Source: Solirubrobacteraceae bacterium (GTDB lineage: Bacteria; Actinomycetota; Thermoleophilia; Solirubrobacterales; Solirubrobacteraceae). Taken from it: 64,000 nt of DNA. Both the position numbers and the translations under genes were made by a program. The DNA is taken from positions 1 to 64,000 of the forward strand of contig JALNWQ010000006.1 of NCBI GenBank assembly GCA_023230855.1. The letters are read 5' to 3'. Below are positions 17,012 through 25,510 of this stretch, piece after piece; position 1 is the stretch's first letter, and each line of letters begins with the position of its first letter. The notes under the pieces are model-generated. The model was not told the origin of the DNA, did no database searches, and saw nothing but the letters and a program-made list of their open reading frames with translations.

Positions 17012-18427
17012 TCAGGCCGCGACCGGCTCGCCGGCGGGCTCGAAGGTGCGGACGTCGACGAAGTGGCCCGCGATCGCCGCGGCGGCGGCCATCTGCGGCG
17101 ACACGAGGTGCGTGCGCCCGCCCTTGCCCTGGCGGCCCTGGAAGTTGCGGTTGGACGTCGACGCGCAGCGCTCGCCGGGCTGCAGGACGTCGGGGTTCAT
17201 CCCCAGGCACATCGAGCAGCCCGCGCCGCGCCAGTCGAACCCGGCGTCGGTGAAGACCTTGTCCAGGCCGAGCTCCTCGGCGGCGATCTTCACCTGGACC
17301 GATCCCGGGACGACCATCGCGTAGACGCCGTCGGCGACCTTGCGGCCCCGGATGACGTCGGCGGCGGCCTGCAGGTCGGCGAGGCGGCCGTTGGTGCACG
17401 ACCCGAGGAAGACGCGCTCGATCGAGATGTCCTCGATCCGCTCGCCGCCCTGCAGGCCCATGTACTCCAGCGCCCGCTCGGCCTGGCCGCGCTCGGCCGG
17501 GTCGTCGAACGACTCCGGCGTCGGCACGGTGCCGTCGACGCCGACGACCATGTCCGGCGTGGTGCCCCACGTCACCCGCGGCGTGAGCTGCTCGACGTCG
17601 ACGGTGATCTCGCGGTCGAAGGTCGCGCCCTCGTCGGTGTAGAGCTGCTTCCACTCCTCGACGGCGGCGTCCCACGCGGCGCCGGTCGGCGCGGCGGGCT
17701 TGCCCTGCACGTAGTCGAACGTCGTCTGGTCGGGGGCGATCATGCCGGCGCGGCCGCCGCCCTCGATGGTCATGTTGCAGATCGTCATCCGGCCCTCCAT
17801 CGAGAGCCGCTCGATCGCGGGACCGGCGAACTCGACGACGTGGCCGACCGCGCCGTCGACGCCCATCTGGCCGATCGCGCCGAGGATCATGTCCTTCGCG
17901 GTGACGCCGAACGGCAGCTCGCCGACGAAGTTGATCCGCATCGACTTCGGCTTGCGCTGCACGAGGCACTGCGTCGCCAGGACGTGCTCGACCTCGGACG
18001 TGCCGATGCCGAACGCCAGCGAGCCGAACGCGCCGTGGGTGGCGGTGTGCGAGTCGCCGCAGACCATCGTCATGCCCGGCTGGGTCATCCCCTGCTCGGG
18101 GCCGACCACGTGGACGATGCCCTGACGGTCGGACCCGAGCGAGAAGACGGGGACGCCGAACTCGGCGCAGTTCTCCTCGAGCGTCTCGACCTGCTTGCGC
18201 GACAGCGCGTCCTTGATCCGCGCGGCGACCGGGGTGCCGTCGGTCGGGACGTTGTGGTCGGCGGTCGCGAGGGTCTTGTCGGGCCGGCGGACCTTGCGGC
18301 CGGCGAGGCGCAGGCCCTCGAAGGCCTGCGGGCTCGTGACCTCGTGGACCATGTGGAGGTCGATGTAGATCAGGTCGTCGGCGACGAGGTGTCGCTCCCA
18401 GATCTTGTCGAACAGCGTCTTGGGCAT
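17012..18427 (-). CDS. leuC: 3-isopropylmalate dehydratase large subunit
   Basis: Aconitase-superfamily 4Fe-4S enzyme that isomerises 2- to 3-isopropylmalate with LeuD. Residues show YIDLHMVHEVTSPQAFEGL, TADHNVPTD, CGDSHTATHGAFGSLAFGIGTSEVEHVLATQ, the cluster cysteines in FLGSCTNGR and GAGCSMCLGMN, and SNRNFQGRQGKGGRTHLVSP. Length (471) is standard. It begins 46 bp after the stop of an XRE-cupin regulator gene and heads leuC-leuD-methyltransferase-leuB. Confidence 0.97.
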   Translation of the reverse strand: MPKTLFDKIWERHLVADDLIYIDLHMVHEVTSPQAFEGLRLAGRKVRRPDKTLATADHNVPTDGTPVAARIKDALSRKQVETLEENCAEFGVPVFSLGSDRQGIVHVVGPEQGMTQPGMTMVCGDSHTATHGAFGSLAFGIGTSEVEHVLATQCLVQRKPKSMRINFVGELPFGVTAKDMILGAIGQMGVDGAVGHVVEFAGPAIERLSMEGRMTICNMTIEGGGRAGMIAPDQTTFDYVQGKPAAPTGAAWDAAVEEWKQLYTDEGATFDREITVDVEQLTPRVTWGTTPDMVVGVDGTVPTPESFDDPAERGQAERALEYMGLQGGERIEDISIERVFLGSCTNGRLADLQAAADVIRGRKVADGVYAMVVPGSVQVKIAAEELGLDKVFTDAGFDWRGAGCSMCLGMNPDVLQPGERCASTSNRNFQGRQGKGGRTHLVSPQMAAAAAIAGHFVDVRTFEPAGEPVAA

Positions 18428-18473
18428 CTCGTGGGCTCTCCGTGAGGGACGGAAGGGTCGGGGGAACTCGGGG

Positions 18474-19088
18474 TCAGGTCCGGCGCAGGCCGGCGCTGAC
18501 CACGGCCAGCAGCACGGCCTCGTCGGGGCCGGGGTTGACGAAGTGGTGCGGCAGGTCGGCGTCGAACGTCACGCAGTCTCCGGGCGCGAGGTCGTGGGTC
18601 ACGCCGTCGCAGGACAGCACGACCGTACCGCGCTCGACGAGCGCGATCTCGCGGCTGCCCGCCTCGTGGATCGGCGGGTCGCCGTCGCGGCCGGTGCGGG
18701 CGCCGGCGCGCAGGACGTGGCGGGTGAGCTCGCTGCGCTGGCCGGGCAGCGGCGGGCTGAGGATCTCGACGGCGTGGCCGCGACGTGACGCGCCGCCACG
18801 GCGTCGCTCGCCGGCGCGGACGACCGTCACCGACCCGCCCTCGTCGAGCCGCAGCAGCTGGCTCAGGCGCAGGTCGAGCCCGGCGGCGATCCGCGCGGCG
18901 ACCTGCAACGTCGGCGACGTCTCGCCGCGCTCGACCTGGCTCAACGTCGTGGCCGACACGCCGCAGCGCTCCGCGACGTCGCGCAGCGACAGGCCCATCT
19001 GCTCGCGCAGCGCACGCACGCGCGGACCGATCTCGATCCGGTCGCGATCCGCCGGGGCCACCGGCGCGGTGGTGGGATCCGCCGCCAT
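18474..19088 (-). CDS. XRE-family transcriptional regulator with C-terminal cupin
   Basis: A 204-residue regulator: an XRE helix-turn-helix at about 20-75 (VRALREQMGLSLRDVAERCGVS, LSQVERGETSPTLQVAARIA) and a small cupin sensor domain at about 125-200 (HEAGSREIALVERGTVVL, GVTHDLAPGDCVTFDADLPHHF). Such proteins sense a small molecule and control nearby amino acid or transport genes. It is directly upstream of leuC on the same strand (46-bp gap) and divergent from a decayed MFS transporter gene. Its own promoter holds two CGTACGG sites 20 bp apart, suggesting autoregulation. Confidence 0.9.
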   Translation of the reverse strand: MAADPTTAPVAPADRDRIEIGPRVRALREQMGLSLRDVAERCGVSATTLSQVERGETSPTLQVAARIAAGLDLRLSQLLRLDEGGSVTVVRAGERRRGGASRRGHAVEILSPPLPGQRSELTRHVLRAGARTGRDGDPPIHEAGSREIALVERGTVVLSCDGVTHDLAPGDCVTFDADLPHHFVNPGPDEAVLLAVVSAGLRRT

Positions 19089-19093
19089 GGACT

Positions 19094-19181
19094 CGTACGG
19101 TATCACGCACACCCGTACGGAATCCAGCACATCGTCGCCTCGGGCTCGCCCGGGCCCGGGCGAGCTACGGACACCGTGTCC
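19094..19181. promoter_or_regulatory. Operator-rich intergenic region of the XRE-cupin/MFS pair
   Basis: Three structures lie between the divergent starts. CGTACGG occurs twice (19094-19100 and 19114-19120), start to start 20 bp, i.e. two helical turns. A 20-bp perfect palindrome with half-site CTCGCCCGGG spans 19145-19164. A 13-bp palindrome, GGACACCGTGTCC, spans 19169-19181, just upstream of the MFS -10-like TACGGT (19192-19197). These are good candidate sites for the adjacent XRE-cupin protein. Confidence 0.5.
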
Positions 19182-19206
19182 GATCGGTGTGTACGGTGCC
19201 GCGGCG

Positions 19207-19506
19207 ATGCCGGAGCCGCACGACCTCGTCCTGCCCCGCGGGGCCCGCCGCGCGCTCGTCGTCACGACGATGCTCGTCACCGCCGGCCTCGTCCTCGGGT
19301 CGGTGACGATGCTCGTCCCCGCGCTGTCGGAGATCGGCGTGCGCCTGGGCGCCCGGCAGAGCGAGCTGCAGTGGATCGTCGACATCACCGCGATCATCCT
19401 CGCCGCGCTCCTGCTCGGCTCCGGCGCCCTGCTCGACCGGTTCGGACGACGGCGAGGGCTCGTCCTCGGCCTGGCCCTGCTCACCGCCGCGCTCGTGCAC
19501 GGATAG
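19207..19506 (+). pseudogene. Truncated MFS transporter (N-terminal remnant)
   Basis: The 99-residue frame encodes only the first part of a DHA2-type major facilitator: TM1 (LVVTTMLVTAGLVLGSVTMLV), TM2 (LQWIVDITAIILAALLLGSG), the loop motif DRFGRRRG and part of TM3. A TAG then ends it, and no MFS continuation is visible in the 138 bp before the ferritin-like gene. A full protein would have 12-14 helices. I infer a deletion remnant. A promoter-like TACGGT 9 bases before the ATG is still intact, so it may be expressed. Confidence 0.75.
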
Positions 19507-19593
19507 CCCGACCGCCGCCGTCCCGGCGCGTCGCACGGCACGCGGCGGACGACGGGCCCGCCGCGCCCTTCCCCGGCGCGACGGGCCCGTGCT

Positions 19594-19626
19594 CTCGCCC
19601 CGCCTCCCCTGCTCCCCCGGGGCGAG
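19594..19626. terminator. Possible terminator between MFS remnant and ferritin-like gene
   Basis: CTCGCCCC...GGGGCGAG forms an 8-bp stem with a long 17-base loop between the convergent genes. Weak because of the loop size and lack of a U-run. Confidence 0.35.
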
Positions 19627-19644
19627 GCCCCGACCCGGGTCCGA

Positions 19645-20343
19645 TCAGGCCAGGACGTCCAGGCCCTTCACGGCCTTCAGGATCGAGGCCTCGCTCTTCG
19701 GGACGTCGAACGTCTTGGGGGCCGGGTAGCTCCGGACCGGCGCGCCCACCTCGCCGCCGCCGTTGAGCACGCGGATCCAGGCCGCGTGGCGGGCCTCGAC
19801 GGAGTGGATGCCGAGCGCCGCCTTGACGAACGCGCGCGTCTTGAGGTTGGGCCCCTGCCCGGCGTAGGCCGCGACGCCCGTGTCCTCGAGGAGCTCGGCG
19901 CTGGCCGCGAACCGCTCGCGCGAGATGAGCGTCGCGACGGTGTCGGCGTTGAACTTCGGCTTCTTGATCGCCTGACGACCGAGGCCCTTGCGGAGGAAGT
20001 CCACGTGCGCCTGCTCGTGCTTCGCGACGACCTGCGCGAACTGCTTGAGCTGCGGGGTGGCGAAGTCGTCGGCGTCGACGGCCGCGCGGTAGAACCCGGC
20101 CTCGAGGTACTCAAGCGTCAGCGCGTAGTTCAGGATCTTGACGTCGTTCTTCGCCGAGGGACGACGCGAGATCTTGGCCTGCGCCGCCGAGGGCAGGCCG
20201 AAGATCGTGCTGCCGGCGACGAGGCCGGCGCCGGCGAACGCGCCGTTGCGCAGGAACGTCGCGCGGTCGTGGCCGGCGTCCTCGGCCGCCTGCCGCATGT
20301 CGCCGTCGGCGTCGAGCTGCTCGAGATCGAACTTCGTGGGCAT
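19645..20343 (-). CDS. Secreted ferritin-like domain protein
   Basis: A 232-residue protein. Residues 27-57 look like a signal sequence (RATFLRNGAFAGAGLVAGSTIFGLPSAAQA) without a true twin arginine. The rest matches the Ferritin_2-type four-helix bundle: LTLEYLEAGFYRAAV, VAKHEQAHVDFL, LLEDTGVAAYAG and HSVEARHAAWIRVL, where Glu and His residues could bind a di-iron centre. Proteins of this kind are common in Solirubrobacterales and their function is not known. Single gene, convergent with the MFS remnant and downstream of leuA's terminator. Confidence 0.85.
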   Translation of the reverse strand: MPTKFDLEQLDADGDMRQAAEDAGHDRATFLRNGAFAGAGLVAGSTIFGLPSAAQAKISRRPSAKNDVKILNYALTLEYLEAGFYRAAVDADDFATPQLKQFAQVVAKHEQAHVDFLRKGLGRQAIKKPKFNADTVATLISRERFAASAELLEDTGVAAYAGQGPNLKTRAFVKAALGIHSVEARHAAWIRVLNGGGEVGAPVRSYPAPKTFDVPKSEASILKAVKGLDVLA

Positions 20344-20466
20344 CCTGGGCCTCCTGGCCTCGTCGGTCGGAACCGCCGTGCGGCGCCGCTGTCACGAGGA
20401 AGAACGACGGCGGCGGCCGATCGGATGCACCATCGGTGGACGAGCCCGCGCGGACGGGCCCGCGGT

Positions 20467-20497
20467 GGCTCCCCGACCGGCGTGCGGTCGGGGAGCC
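20467..20497 (-). terminator. Strong hairpin terminator after leuA
   Basis: A 12-bp perfect stem, GGCTCCCCGACC/GGTCGGGGAGCC, with a 7-base loop lies 11 bp beyond the leuA stop. No U-run, as in other terminators of this window. Confidence 0.75.
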
Positions 20498-20507
20498 GCC
20501 GGAGCGG

Positions 20508-22142
20508 TCAGGGCGTGGCCTGGACCTCGTCCTCGGCGAGGGCGGACCCGGCGACCGCCAGGCGGCGCGCCGCGACGCCGACGGCGCGGAGGTACGCGAT
20601 CGCGGACGCCCGGATCGTGTCGGGGTCGACGCCCTGCCCGGACCCGGTCACCCGGTCGCCGCCCGTGACGCCGGGGAGCGCGGAGCTCACCGCGGCCCCG
20701 GGCGCGCCGAGCTCGACGACGACCGACACGTTGGCCAGCGCGTCCTGGCCCTCGGTCACCGCGTCGACGTGGTACTCGCGCAGCCGGGCGTCGATGCCGA
20801 CCGCGGCGTCGATCGCGCGGAACACCGCGTCGATCGCCCCGTCGCCCGAGAACGACCCCGACACCTCGCCCCGCTCGGGGACGTCGACGACGACCGCGGC
20901 GTGGGGCGGACGCGAGTCGGCGGGCACCTCGACCGACACGTTGACGAGCCGCAGCGCGGCGAGCGGATCGTCGACGCGCAGCTCGTCGGTGACGAGCGCC
21001 TCGAGGTCCATCGCCGACACCTGCTTCTTGCGGTCGGCGATCTCCTTGAACTTGTCGAACGCCTGCCGCAGCCCCTGGCCGTCGAGGCGGTAGCCGAGCT
21101 TCTCCAGCGCGTCCTTCAGCGCCGCGCGACCGGAGTGCTTGCCGAGGACGAGCTGGTTGGCGTCCTCGATCCCGACCGCGGCCGGATCCATGATCTCGAA
21201 CGTCGAGCGGTCCTTCAGGACCCCGTCCTGGTGGATCCCGGACTCGTGGCTGAACGCGTTGCGGCCGATGATCGCCTTGTTCGGCTGGACGACGTACCCC
21301 GTCAGGCGCGACACGAGGCGGCTCGTGCGGGCGATCTCGGTGGTGACCGCTCCGGTGGTGAGGCCGAGGCGGTCCTTGCGGGTCTCGAGGAGCATGATGA
21401 TCTCCTCGATCGCGGCGTTGCCGGCCCGCTCGCCGATGCCGTTGACGGCGCACTCGATCTGTCGGGCGCCGGCCTGCACCCCGGCGAGCGAGTTGGCGAC
21501 CGCCAGCCCCAGGTCGTTGTGGCAGTGGACGGACAGGACGACGTCCTTCAGCCCCGGGGCGGCGTCGTAGAGCCCCCGGAGGAACTCCGCGTACTCGTCG
21601 GGCGTGGCGTAGCCGACGGTGTCGGGCACGTTGATCGTCGTCGCGCCCTCGTCGATCGCCAGCTGGATGACCTGCCCGGTGAACTCGACGTCGGCCCGGG
21701 TGGCGTCCATCGGGCTGAACTCGACGTCGTCGACGAGCGACCGGGCGTGCGCCACGGCGGCCTTCGTCCCCTCGATCACGTCGGCGCGCGTGTTGCGCAT
21801 CTGGTGCTCGATGTGGATGTCGGACGTCGAGATGAACGTGTGGATGCGCGGCCGCTCGGCGTCGCGGAGCGCCTCGCCGGCCCGGGCGATGTCGGGGGCC
21901 TGGGCGCGGGCGAGACCGGCGATGACCGGGCCCCGGACCTCCCTGGCGATCGCCTGGACGGCCTCGAAGTCGCCGGGCGACGAGATCGGGAACCCCGCCT
22001 CGATGACGTCGACGCCGAGGCGCGCCAGCTGGTGGGCGATCTCGAGCTTCTCGCTCTTGTTCAGCGCGATGCCCGGCGACTGCTCGCCGTCGCGCAGGGT
22101 GGTGTCGAAGAGGATGACCCGGTTGGGGTCGGGGGTGGTCAT
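20508..22142 (-). CDS. leuA: 2-isopropylmalate synthase
   Basis: First committed step of leucine synthesis: acetyl-CoA plus 2-ketoisovalerate. The 544-residue protein opens ILFDTTLRDGEQSPGIALN and has IEAGFPISSPGDFEAV, VHCHNDLGLAVANSLAGV, GERAGNAAIEEI and GRNAFSHESGIHQDGVL, followed by the C-terminal LeuA dimerisation/feedback domain (about 390-520). It is the LeuA1 type of Gram-positive bacteria. A Leu-rich leader peptide (22223-22270) lies 80 bp upstream, indicating attenuation by leucyl-tRNA supply. Confidence 0.97.
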   Translation of the reverse strand: MTTPDPNRVILFDTTLRDGEQSPGIALNKSEKLEIAHQLARLGVDVIEAGFPISSPGDFEAVQAIAREVRGPVIAGLARAQAPDIARAGEALRDAERPRIHTFISTSDIHIEHQMRNTRADVIEGTKAAVAHARSLVDDVEFSPMDATRADVEFTGQVIQLAIDEGATTINVPDTVGYATPDEYAEFLRGLYDAAPGLKDVVLSVHCHNDLGLAVANSLAGVQAGARQIECAVNGIGERAGNAAIEEIIMLLETRKDRLGLTTGAVTTEIARTSRLVSRLTGYVVQPNKAIIGRNAFSHESGIHQDGVLKDRSTFEIMDPAAVGIEDANQLVLGKHSGRAALKDALEKLGYRLDGQGLRQAFDKFKEIADRKKQVSAMDLEALVTDELRVDDPLAALRLVNVSVEVPADSRPPHAAVVVDVPERGEVSGSFSGDGAIDAVFRAIDAAVGIDARLREYHVDAVTEGQDALANVSVVVELGAPGAAVSSALPGVTGGDRVTGSGQGVDPDTIRASAIAYLRAVGVAARRLAVAGSALAEDEVQATP

Positions 22143-22197
22143 GGTCGTGCTGCTCCTGTCGTCTCGTCCTCGGTCATCGGTCCTGGTTCGCGGCTTC

Positions 22198-22270
22198 GGC
22201 GGCCGCCACGCATCTCATCCCCCTAGCGGGGGAGCAGAAGCAGGAGCGCGAGGTCGAGACGATCCGTCAT
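22198..22270 (-). promoter_or_regulatory. Attenuation leader of leuA
   Basis: Immediately around the leader-peptide stop, a hairpin CCCCC-TAGC-GGGGG (22219-22232) can form, followed by the palindrome GGCGGCCGCC (22198-22207). Ribosome stalling at the Leu codons just upstream would change pairing of this region. The exact anti-terminator/terminator pair is not resolved by eye. Confidence 0.55.
22223..22270 (-). CDS. leuL: Leucine leader peptide (attenuator peptide of leuA)
   Basis: A 15-codon frame encodes MTDRLDLALLLLLPR, with seven leucines, five of them consecutive, ending in TAG 80 bp before the leuA ATG. Leu codons are mixed, including a CTT, a rare codon here. Such peptides upstream of leuA are known in Actinobacteria and make leuA expression depend on charged leucyl-tRNA. 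No clear Shine-Dalgarno is present; TAGCCT about 11 bases upstream suggests a leaderless start. Confidence 0.88.
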   Translation of the reverse strand: MTDRLDLALLLLLPR

Positions 22271-22443
22271 GACTGCGGGCAAGGCTACCACTCCCCGCGA
22301 CGCCCGACCGGCGGGCGTCCGCACCGGCCGTCCTGCGGTGGGGGTGGCGGCGCTGCGAGACGCGCGGCGTCCCGCTCCACCACCACCCCGCCCGGTCGGC
22401 GCCTCGCGGCCCGTCGACCCGGTCGACCGGCCGCGGCCGGGGG

Positions 22444-24057
22444 CTACAGGTCGACGGCGTGGGCCTTGCGGAAGCCGTCGAGCGCCTCGACGCGGTCCAG
22501 CACGTCGGCGCCGACCTCCTCGTCGGTCGTGATGACCATGACGGCGTGGTCGGCGCGCTCGCCGTCGTCGCCGCGGTGGTACCCGACGGCGGCCTGCTCG
22601 ATGTTGACCCCGGCGTCGCCGAGCACCGCGCCGATCCGGCCGACCTGCCCGGGCCGGTCGTCGTAGCTCACGATGAGCAGGTGCGGCTCGAGCTGCAGGT
22701 TGAACCGCTGCCCCCACGCCTCCAGGAGGTGCGCCCGGCCGGCCGCGCCGAACACCGTGCCGACGACCCGCGACCGCTCGCCGCCGGACACGACGGTGAC
22801 CCGCAGCAGGTCGGCGAAGTCGTGCGCCGACTCGCGCTTCGTCTCGATGAGCTCGATCCCGCGCTCGCGGGCGAGGCCCGGGGCGTTGACGTCGTTGACC
22901 GTCTCCTCGACGCGCCCCTCGAGCGCCCCGCGCAGCACGGCGAGCCCGAGCGGCCGGACGTCGCGCGAGCCGATGCCGCCGAGCGCCTCGACCTCGATCG
23001 CCTCGATCGACGAGCCGCCGGCGAGCTCGGTGGCGATCCGGCCCAGGTCGCGGGCGAGCGGCACGTAGGGGGTGAGGATCTCGAGGTCCTCCCGGGCGAC
23101 GGCCGGCGCGTTCACCGCGGTGGTGACCGTCCCGCCGGTGAGGGCCGCGACGATCTGCTCGGCCGCCTGGAATCCGGCGCGGTCGTTCGCCTCGGCGGTC
23201 GACGCGCCCAGGTGCGGGGTGAGGATGACGTTGTCGTACCCGTGCAGGACGTGCTCGGTCACCGGCTCGCTGGGGAACACGTCGAGCGCGGCGCCACCGA
23301 CGGCGCCGGAGTCGAGCGCCGCCTTCAGCGCGTCCTCGTCGACGAGCCCGCCGCGGGCGACGTTGAGGATCCGCACGCCCTGCTTGACCTTGCCGAACGC
23401 CTCGGCGCCGAGCCAGCCCGCGGTCTCCGGGGTCTTGGGCAGGTGGATCGTGATGAAGTCCGCCTGCGCGTAGATCTCGTCGCTGTCGGCGGCCTTCTCG
23501 ACCCCCAGCTCCTTGTACCGCTCGGCGCTGACGTAGGGATCGAACGCCAGGACGCGCATCGCCAGGCCCTGGGCGCGCTCGGCGACGAGCTGGCCGATCC
23601 GGCCGAACCCGATGATCCCGATCGTCTTGCCGTAGAGCTCGACGCCGGAGAACTTCGACCGCTCCCACTTCCCCGCGTGCATCGATGCGTTGGCCTGCGG
23701 CACGTTGCGGGCCAGCGCGAGCATCAGCGCGATCGTGTGCTCGGCGGCGGTGACGACGTTGGACTGCGGGGCGTTGGCGACGATGATGCCGCGCTTCGTC
23801 GCCGCGGGGATGTCGACGTTGTCGACGCCGACGCCGGCGCGACCGATGACCTTGAGGTTGGTCGCCTGCGCCAGCAGCTCGGGGGTGAACGTCGTCGCCG
23901 AGCGGATGAGGACGCCGTCGTACTCGGGCAGCCGGGCGAGGAACGTCTCCTCGTCCCAGTCCAGGCCCAGGTCGACCTGGAACCCGGCCGCCTGCAGCGC
24001 CTCGACGCCGGACGGGCCGACCTTCTCCTTGACGAGGACCTTCGGGGTGGTGCTCAT
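22444..24057 (-). CDS. serA: D-3-phosphoglycerate dehydrogenase
   Basis: First step of serine synthesis, oxidising 3-phosphoglycerate. The 537-residue, mycobacterial-type protein has GRAGVGVDNVDIPAA, the Rossmann GIIGFGRIGQLVAERA, HLPKTPETAGW, NVARGGLVDEDAL and HLGAST, then an intervening ASB-like domain (about 320-450) and a C-terminal ACT domain (about 460-535, LLIVSYDDRPGQVGRIGAVL) for serine feedback. It starts 19 bp after serC and shares its ZTP-riboswitch leader. Confidence 0.97.
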   Translation of the reverse strand: MSTTPKVLVKEKVGPSGVEALQAAGFQVDLGLDWDEETFLARLPEYDGVLIRSATTFTPELLAQATNLKVIGRAGVGVDNVDIPAATKRGIIVANAPQSNVVTAAEHTIALMLALARNVPQANASMHAGKWERSKFSGVELYGKTIGIIGFGRIGQLVAERAQGLAMRVLAFDPYVSAERYKELGVEKAADSDEIYAQADFITIHLPKTPETAGWLGAEAFGKVKQGVRILNVARGGLVDEDALKAALDSGAVGGAALDVFPSEPVTEHVLHGYDNVILTPHLGASTAEANDRAGFQAAEQIVAALTGGTVTTAVNAPAVAREDLEILTPYVPLARDLGRIATELAGGSSIEAIEVEALGGIGSRDVRPLGLAVLRGALEGRVEETVNDVNAPGLARERGIELIETKRESAHDFADLLRVTVVSGGERSRVVGTVFGAAGRAHLLEAWGQRFNLQLEPHLLIVSYDDRPGQVGRIGAVLGDAGVNIEQAAVGYHRGDDGERADHAVMVITTDEEVGADVLDRVEALDGFRKAHAVDL

Positions 24058-24076
24058 GCTCGTGCTCCGTTCGGGA

Positions 24077-25243
24077 TCAGGCGGCGAGGGCCGCGACGAC
24101 GTGGTCGATCGCGGCGGTGAGGCGCTGGACGTCGGCCGGGTCGATCGCCGGGAAGCACGCGACGCGCAGCTGGTTGCGGCCGAGCTTGCGGTACGGCTCG
24201 ACGTCGACGATGCCGTTGGCGCGCAGGACCTTCGCGACGGCGGCCGCGTCGACGGCGTCGTCGAAGTCGATCGTCGCCACGACCGCGGAGCGGTGCGACG
24301 GGTCGGCGACGTACGGGGTGGCGAACGACGACGCCTCCGCCCACGCGTAGAGGTGCGTCGACGACGCGGCGCTGCGGGCGGTCGCCCAGTCGAGTCCGCC
24401 GTTGCCGTTGAACCAGTCGACCTGCTCCGCCATGAGCAGGAGCGTCGTCAGCGCGGGCGTGTTGTACGTCTGCTGCTTGCGCGAGTTGTCGAGGACCGTC
24501 TTGAGATCGAAGAACGCCGGGACCCAGCGGTCGGACGCGGCGATCCGCTCGATCCGCTCGATCGCGGCCGGGCTGAAGATCCCGAACCAGATCCCGCCGT
24601 CGGACGCGAAGCACTTCTGCGGAGCGAAGTAGTAGACGTCGGACTGGGCGACGTCTACCGGCAGGCCGCCCGCGCCCGACGTGGCGTCGACCATCACCAG
24701 GGCGTCCCCGGCGGCGTCCGGACGGACGACCGGCACCGCGACGCCGGTCGAGGTCTCGTTGTGGGCCCAGCCGACGACGTCGACGTCGGCGCCCTGCAGG
24801 CCGGCGGCGATCTGCTCGGCCGACGGGGCGGTGCCCGGGTCGCTCTCGATGACGACCGGGTCCTCGAGGAACGGCGCCTGCTTCGACGCCTTGGCGAACT
24901 TCGACGAGAACTCGCCGTAGACGAGGTTGGCGGCGCGGCGCTCGATGAGGCCGAACGTCGCGGCGTCCCAGAACGCGGTGGTGCCGCCGTTGGACAGCAG
25001 CACCTCGTAGCCGTCCGGGACCGAGAACAGCTGCGCCAGGCCGTCGCGGACGCGCGCCACCGTGTCCTTCACCGGCGCCTGGCGGTGCGACGTGCCGATG
25101 ATCTGCGCGCCGTCGGCGGCGCGGACGTCCAGCAGCGCGGAGAGCTGCTCGGGGCGGACCTTGGACGGACCGCAACCGAAGCGGCCGTCGGCGGGCCGCA
25201 GGTCGTCGGGGATCACGATGGCGTCAGGGCGGGGTCCGGTCAT
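24077..25243 (-). CDS. serC: Phosphoserine aminotransferase (actinobacterial type)
   Basis: Second step of serine synthesis, PLP-dependent. The 388-residue protein starts MTGPRPDAIVIPDDLRPADG and shows FGCGPSKVRPEQ, GTSHRQAPVK, LSNGGTTAFWDAA, WAHNETSTGV, VDATSGAGGLPVD and the PLP lysine region YYFAPQKCFASDGG. The ATG at 25243 is preceded by AAGGAG. The frame runs on far upstream, but there lies the riboswitch, so that part is not coding. Operon serC-serA. Confidence 0.95.
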   Translation of the reverse strand: MTGPRPDAIVIPDDLRPADGRFGCGPSKVRPEQLSALLDVRAADGAQIIGTSHRQAPVKDTVARVRDGLAQLFSVPDGYEVLLSNGGTTAFWDAATFGLIERRAANLVYGEFSSKFAKASKQAPFLEDPVVIESDPGTAPSAEQIAAGLQGADVDVVGWAHNETSTGVAVPVVRPDAAGDALVMVDATSGAGGLPVDVAQSDVYYFAPQKCFASDGGIWFGIFSPAAIERIERIAASDRWVPAFFDLKTVLDNSRKQQTYNTPALTTLLLMAEQVDWFNGNGGLDWATARSAASSTHLYAWAEASSFATPYVADPSHRSAVVATIDFDDAVDAAAVAKVLRANGIVDVEPYRKLGRNQLRVACFPAIDPADVQRLTAAIDHVVAALAA

Positions 25244-25247
25244 GCTG

Positions 25248-25261
25248 CTCCTTCGGGGGAG
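25248..25261 (-). promoter_or_regulatory. Hairpin sequestering the serC Shine-Dalgarno
   Basis: On the minus strand CTCC-CCCGAA-GGAG can pair, burying the GGAG Shine-Dalgarno of serC just downstream of the ZTP aptamer. It is a plausible expression platform for control of translation start. Confidence 0.45.
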
Positions 25262-25270
25262 TTCGACGTC

Positions 25271-25370
25271 GGTGCCCAGGCGCGCGGCGGTGCGGATCGT
25301 CGCTTCCCGGTGGTCGGTTCCACCTCCGTGACCGACCCTGGGGACGGTCACCGGGCGCCAGTCGCGACGG
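25271..25370 (-). promoter_or_regulatory. ZTP (pfl) riboswitch upstream of serC-serA
   Basis: On the minus strand the leader contains, in order, CCGTCGCGACTGGCG, then a variable hairpin arm, then GACCACCGGGAAGCGACG, then GCGCGCCTGGGCACC. These are the hallmark conserved blocks of the pfl/ZTP aptamer, and CGTCGC of the first block pairs with GCGACG of the second to form P1. A -10-like TATCCT (25379-25384) sits just upstream, so transcription would begin at the aptamer. ZTP signals folate/one-carbon shortage; raising serine supply through serC-serA would feed one-carbon units. Confidence 0.9.
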
Positions 25371-25510
25371 CTCGGCGGAGGATAGCGAAGGGGTCGGGCC
25401 CCGACGGTGGGCGTCGGGTGAACGACCCGCCGACGCGGCGGCGCGACGCACGCCGGACGACGCCCGTCGTCCGCACGGCGCGGTGGCCGCGCTCCGCTAC
25501 CGTCGCGTCC

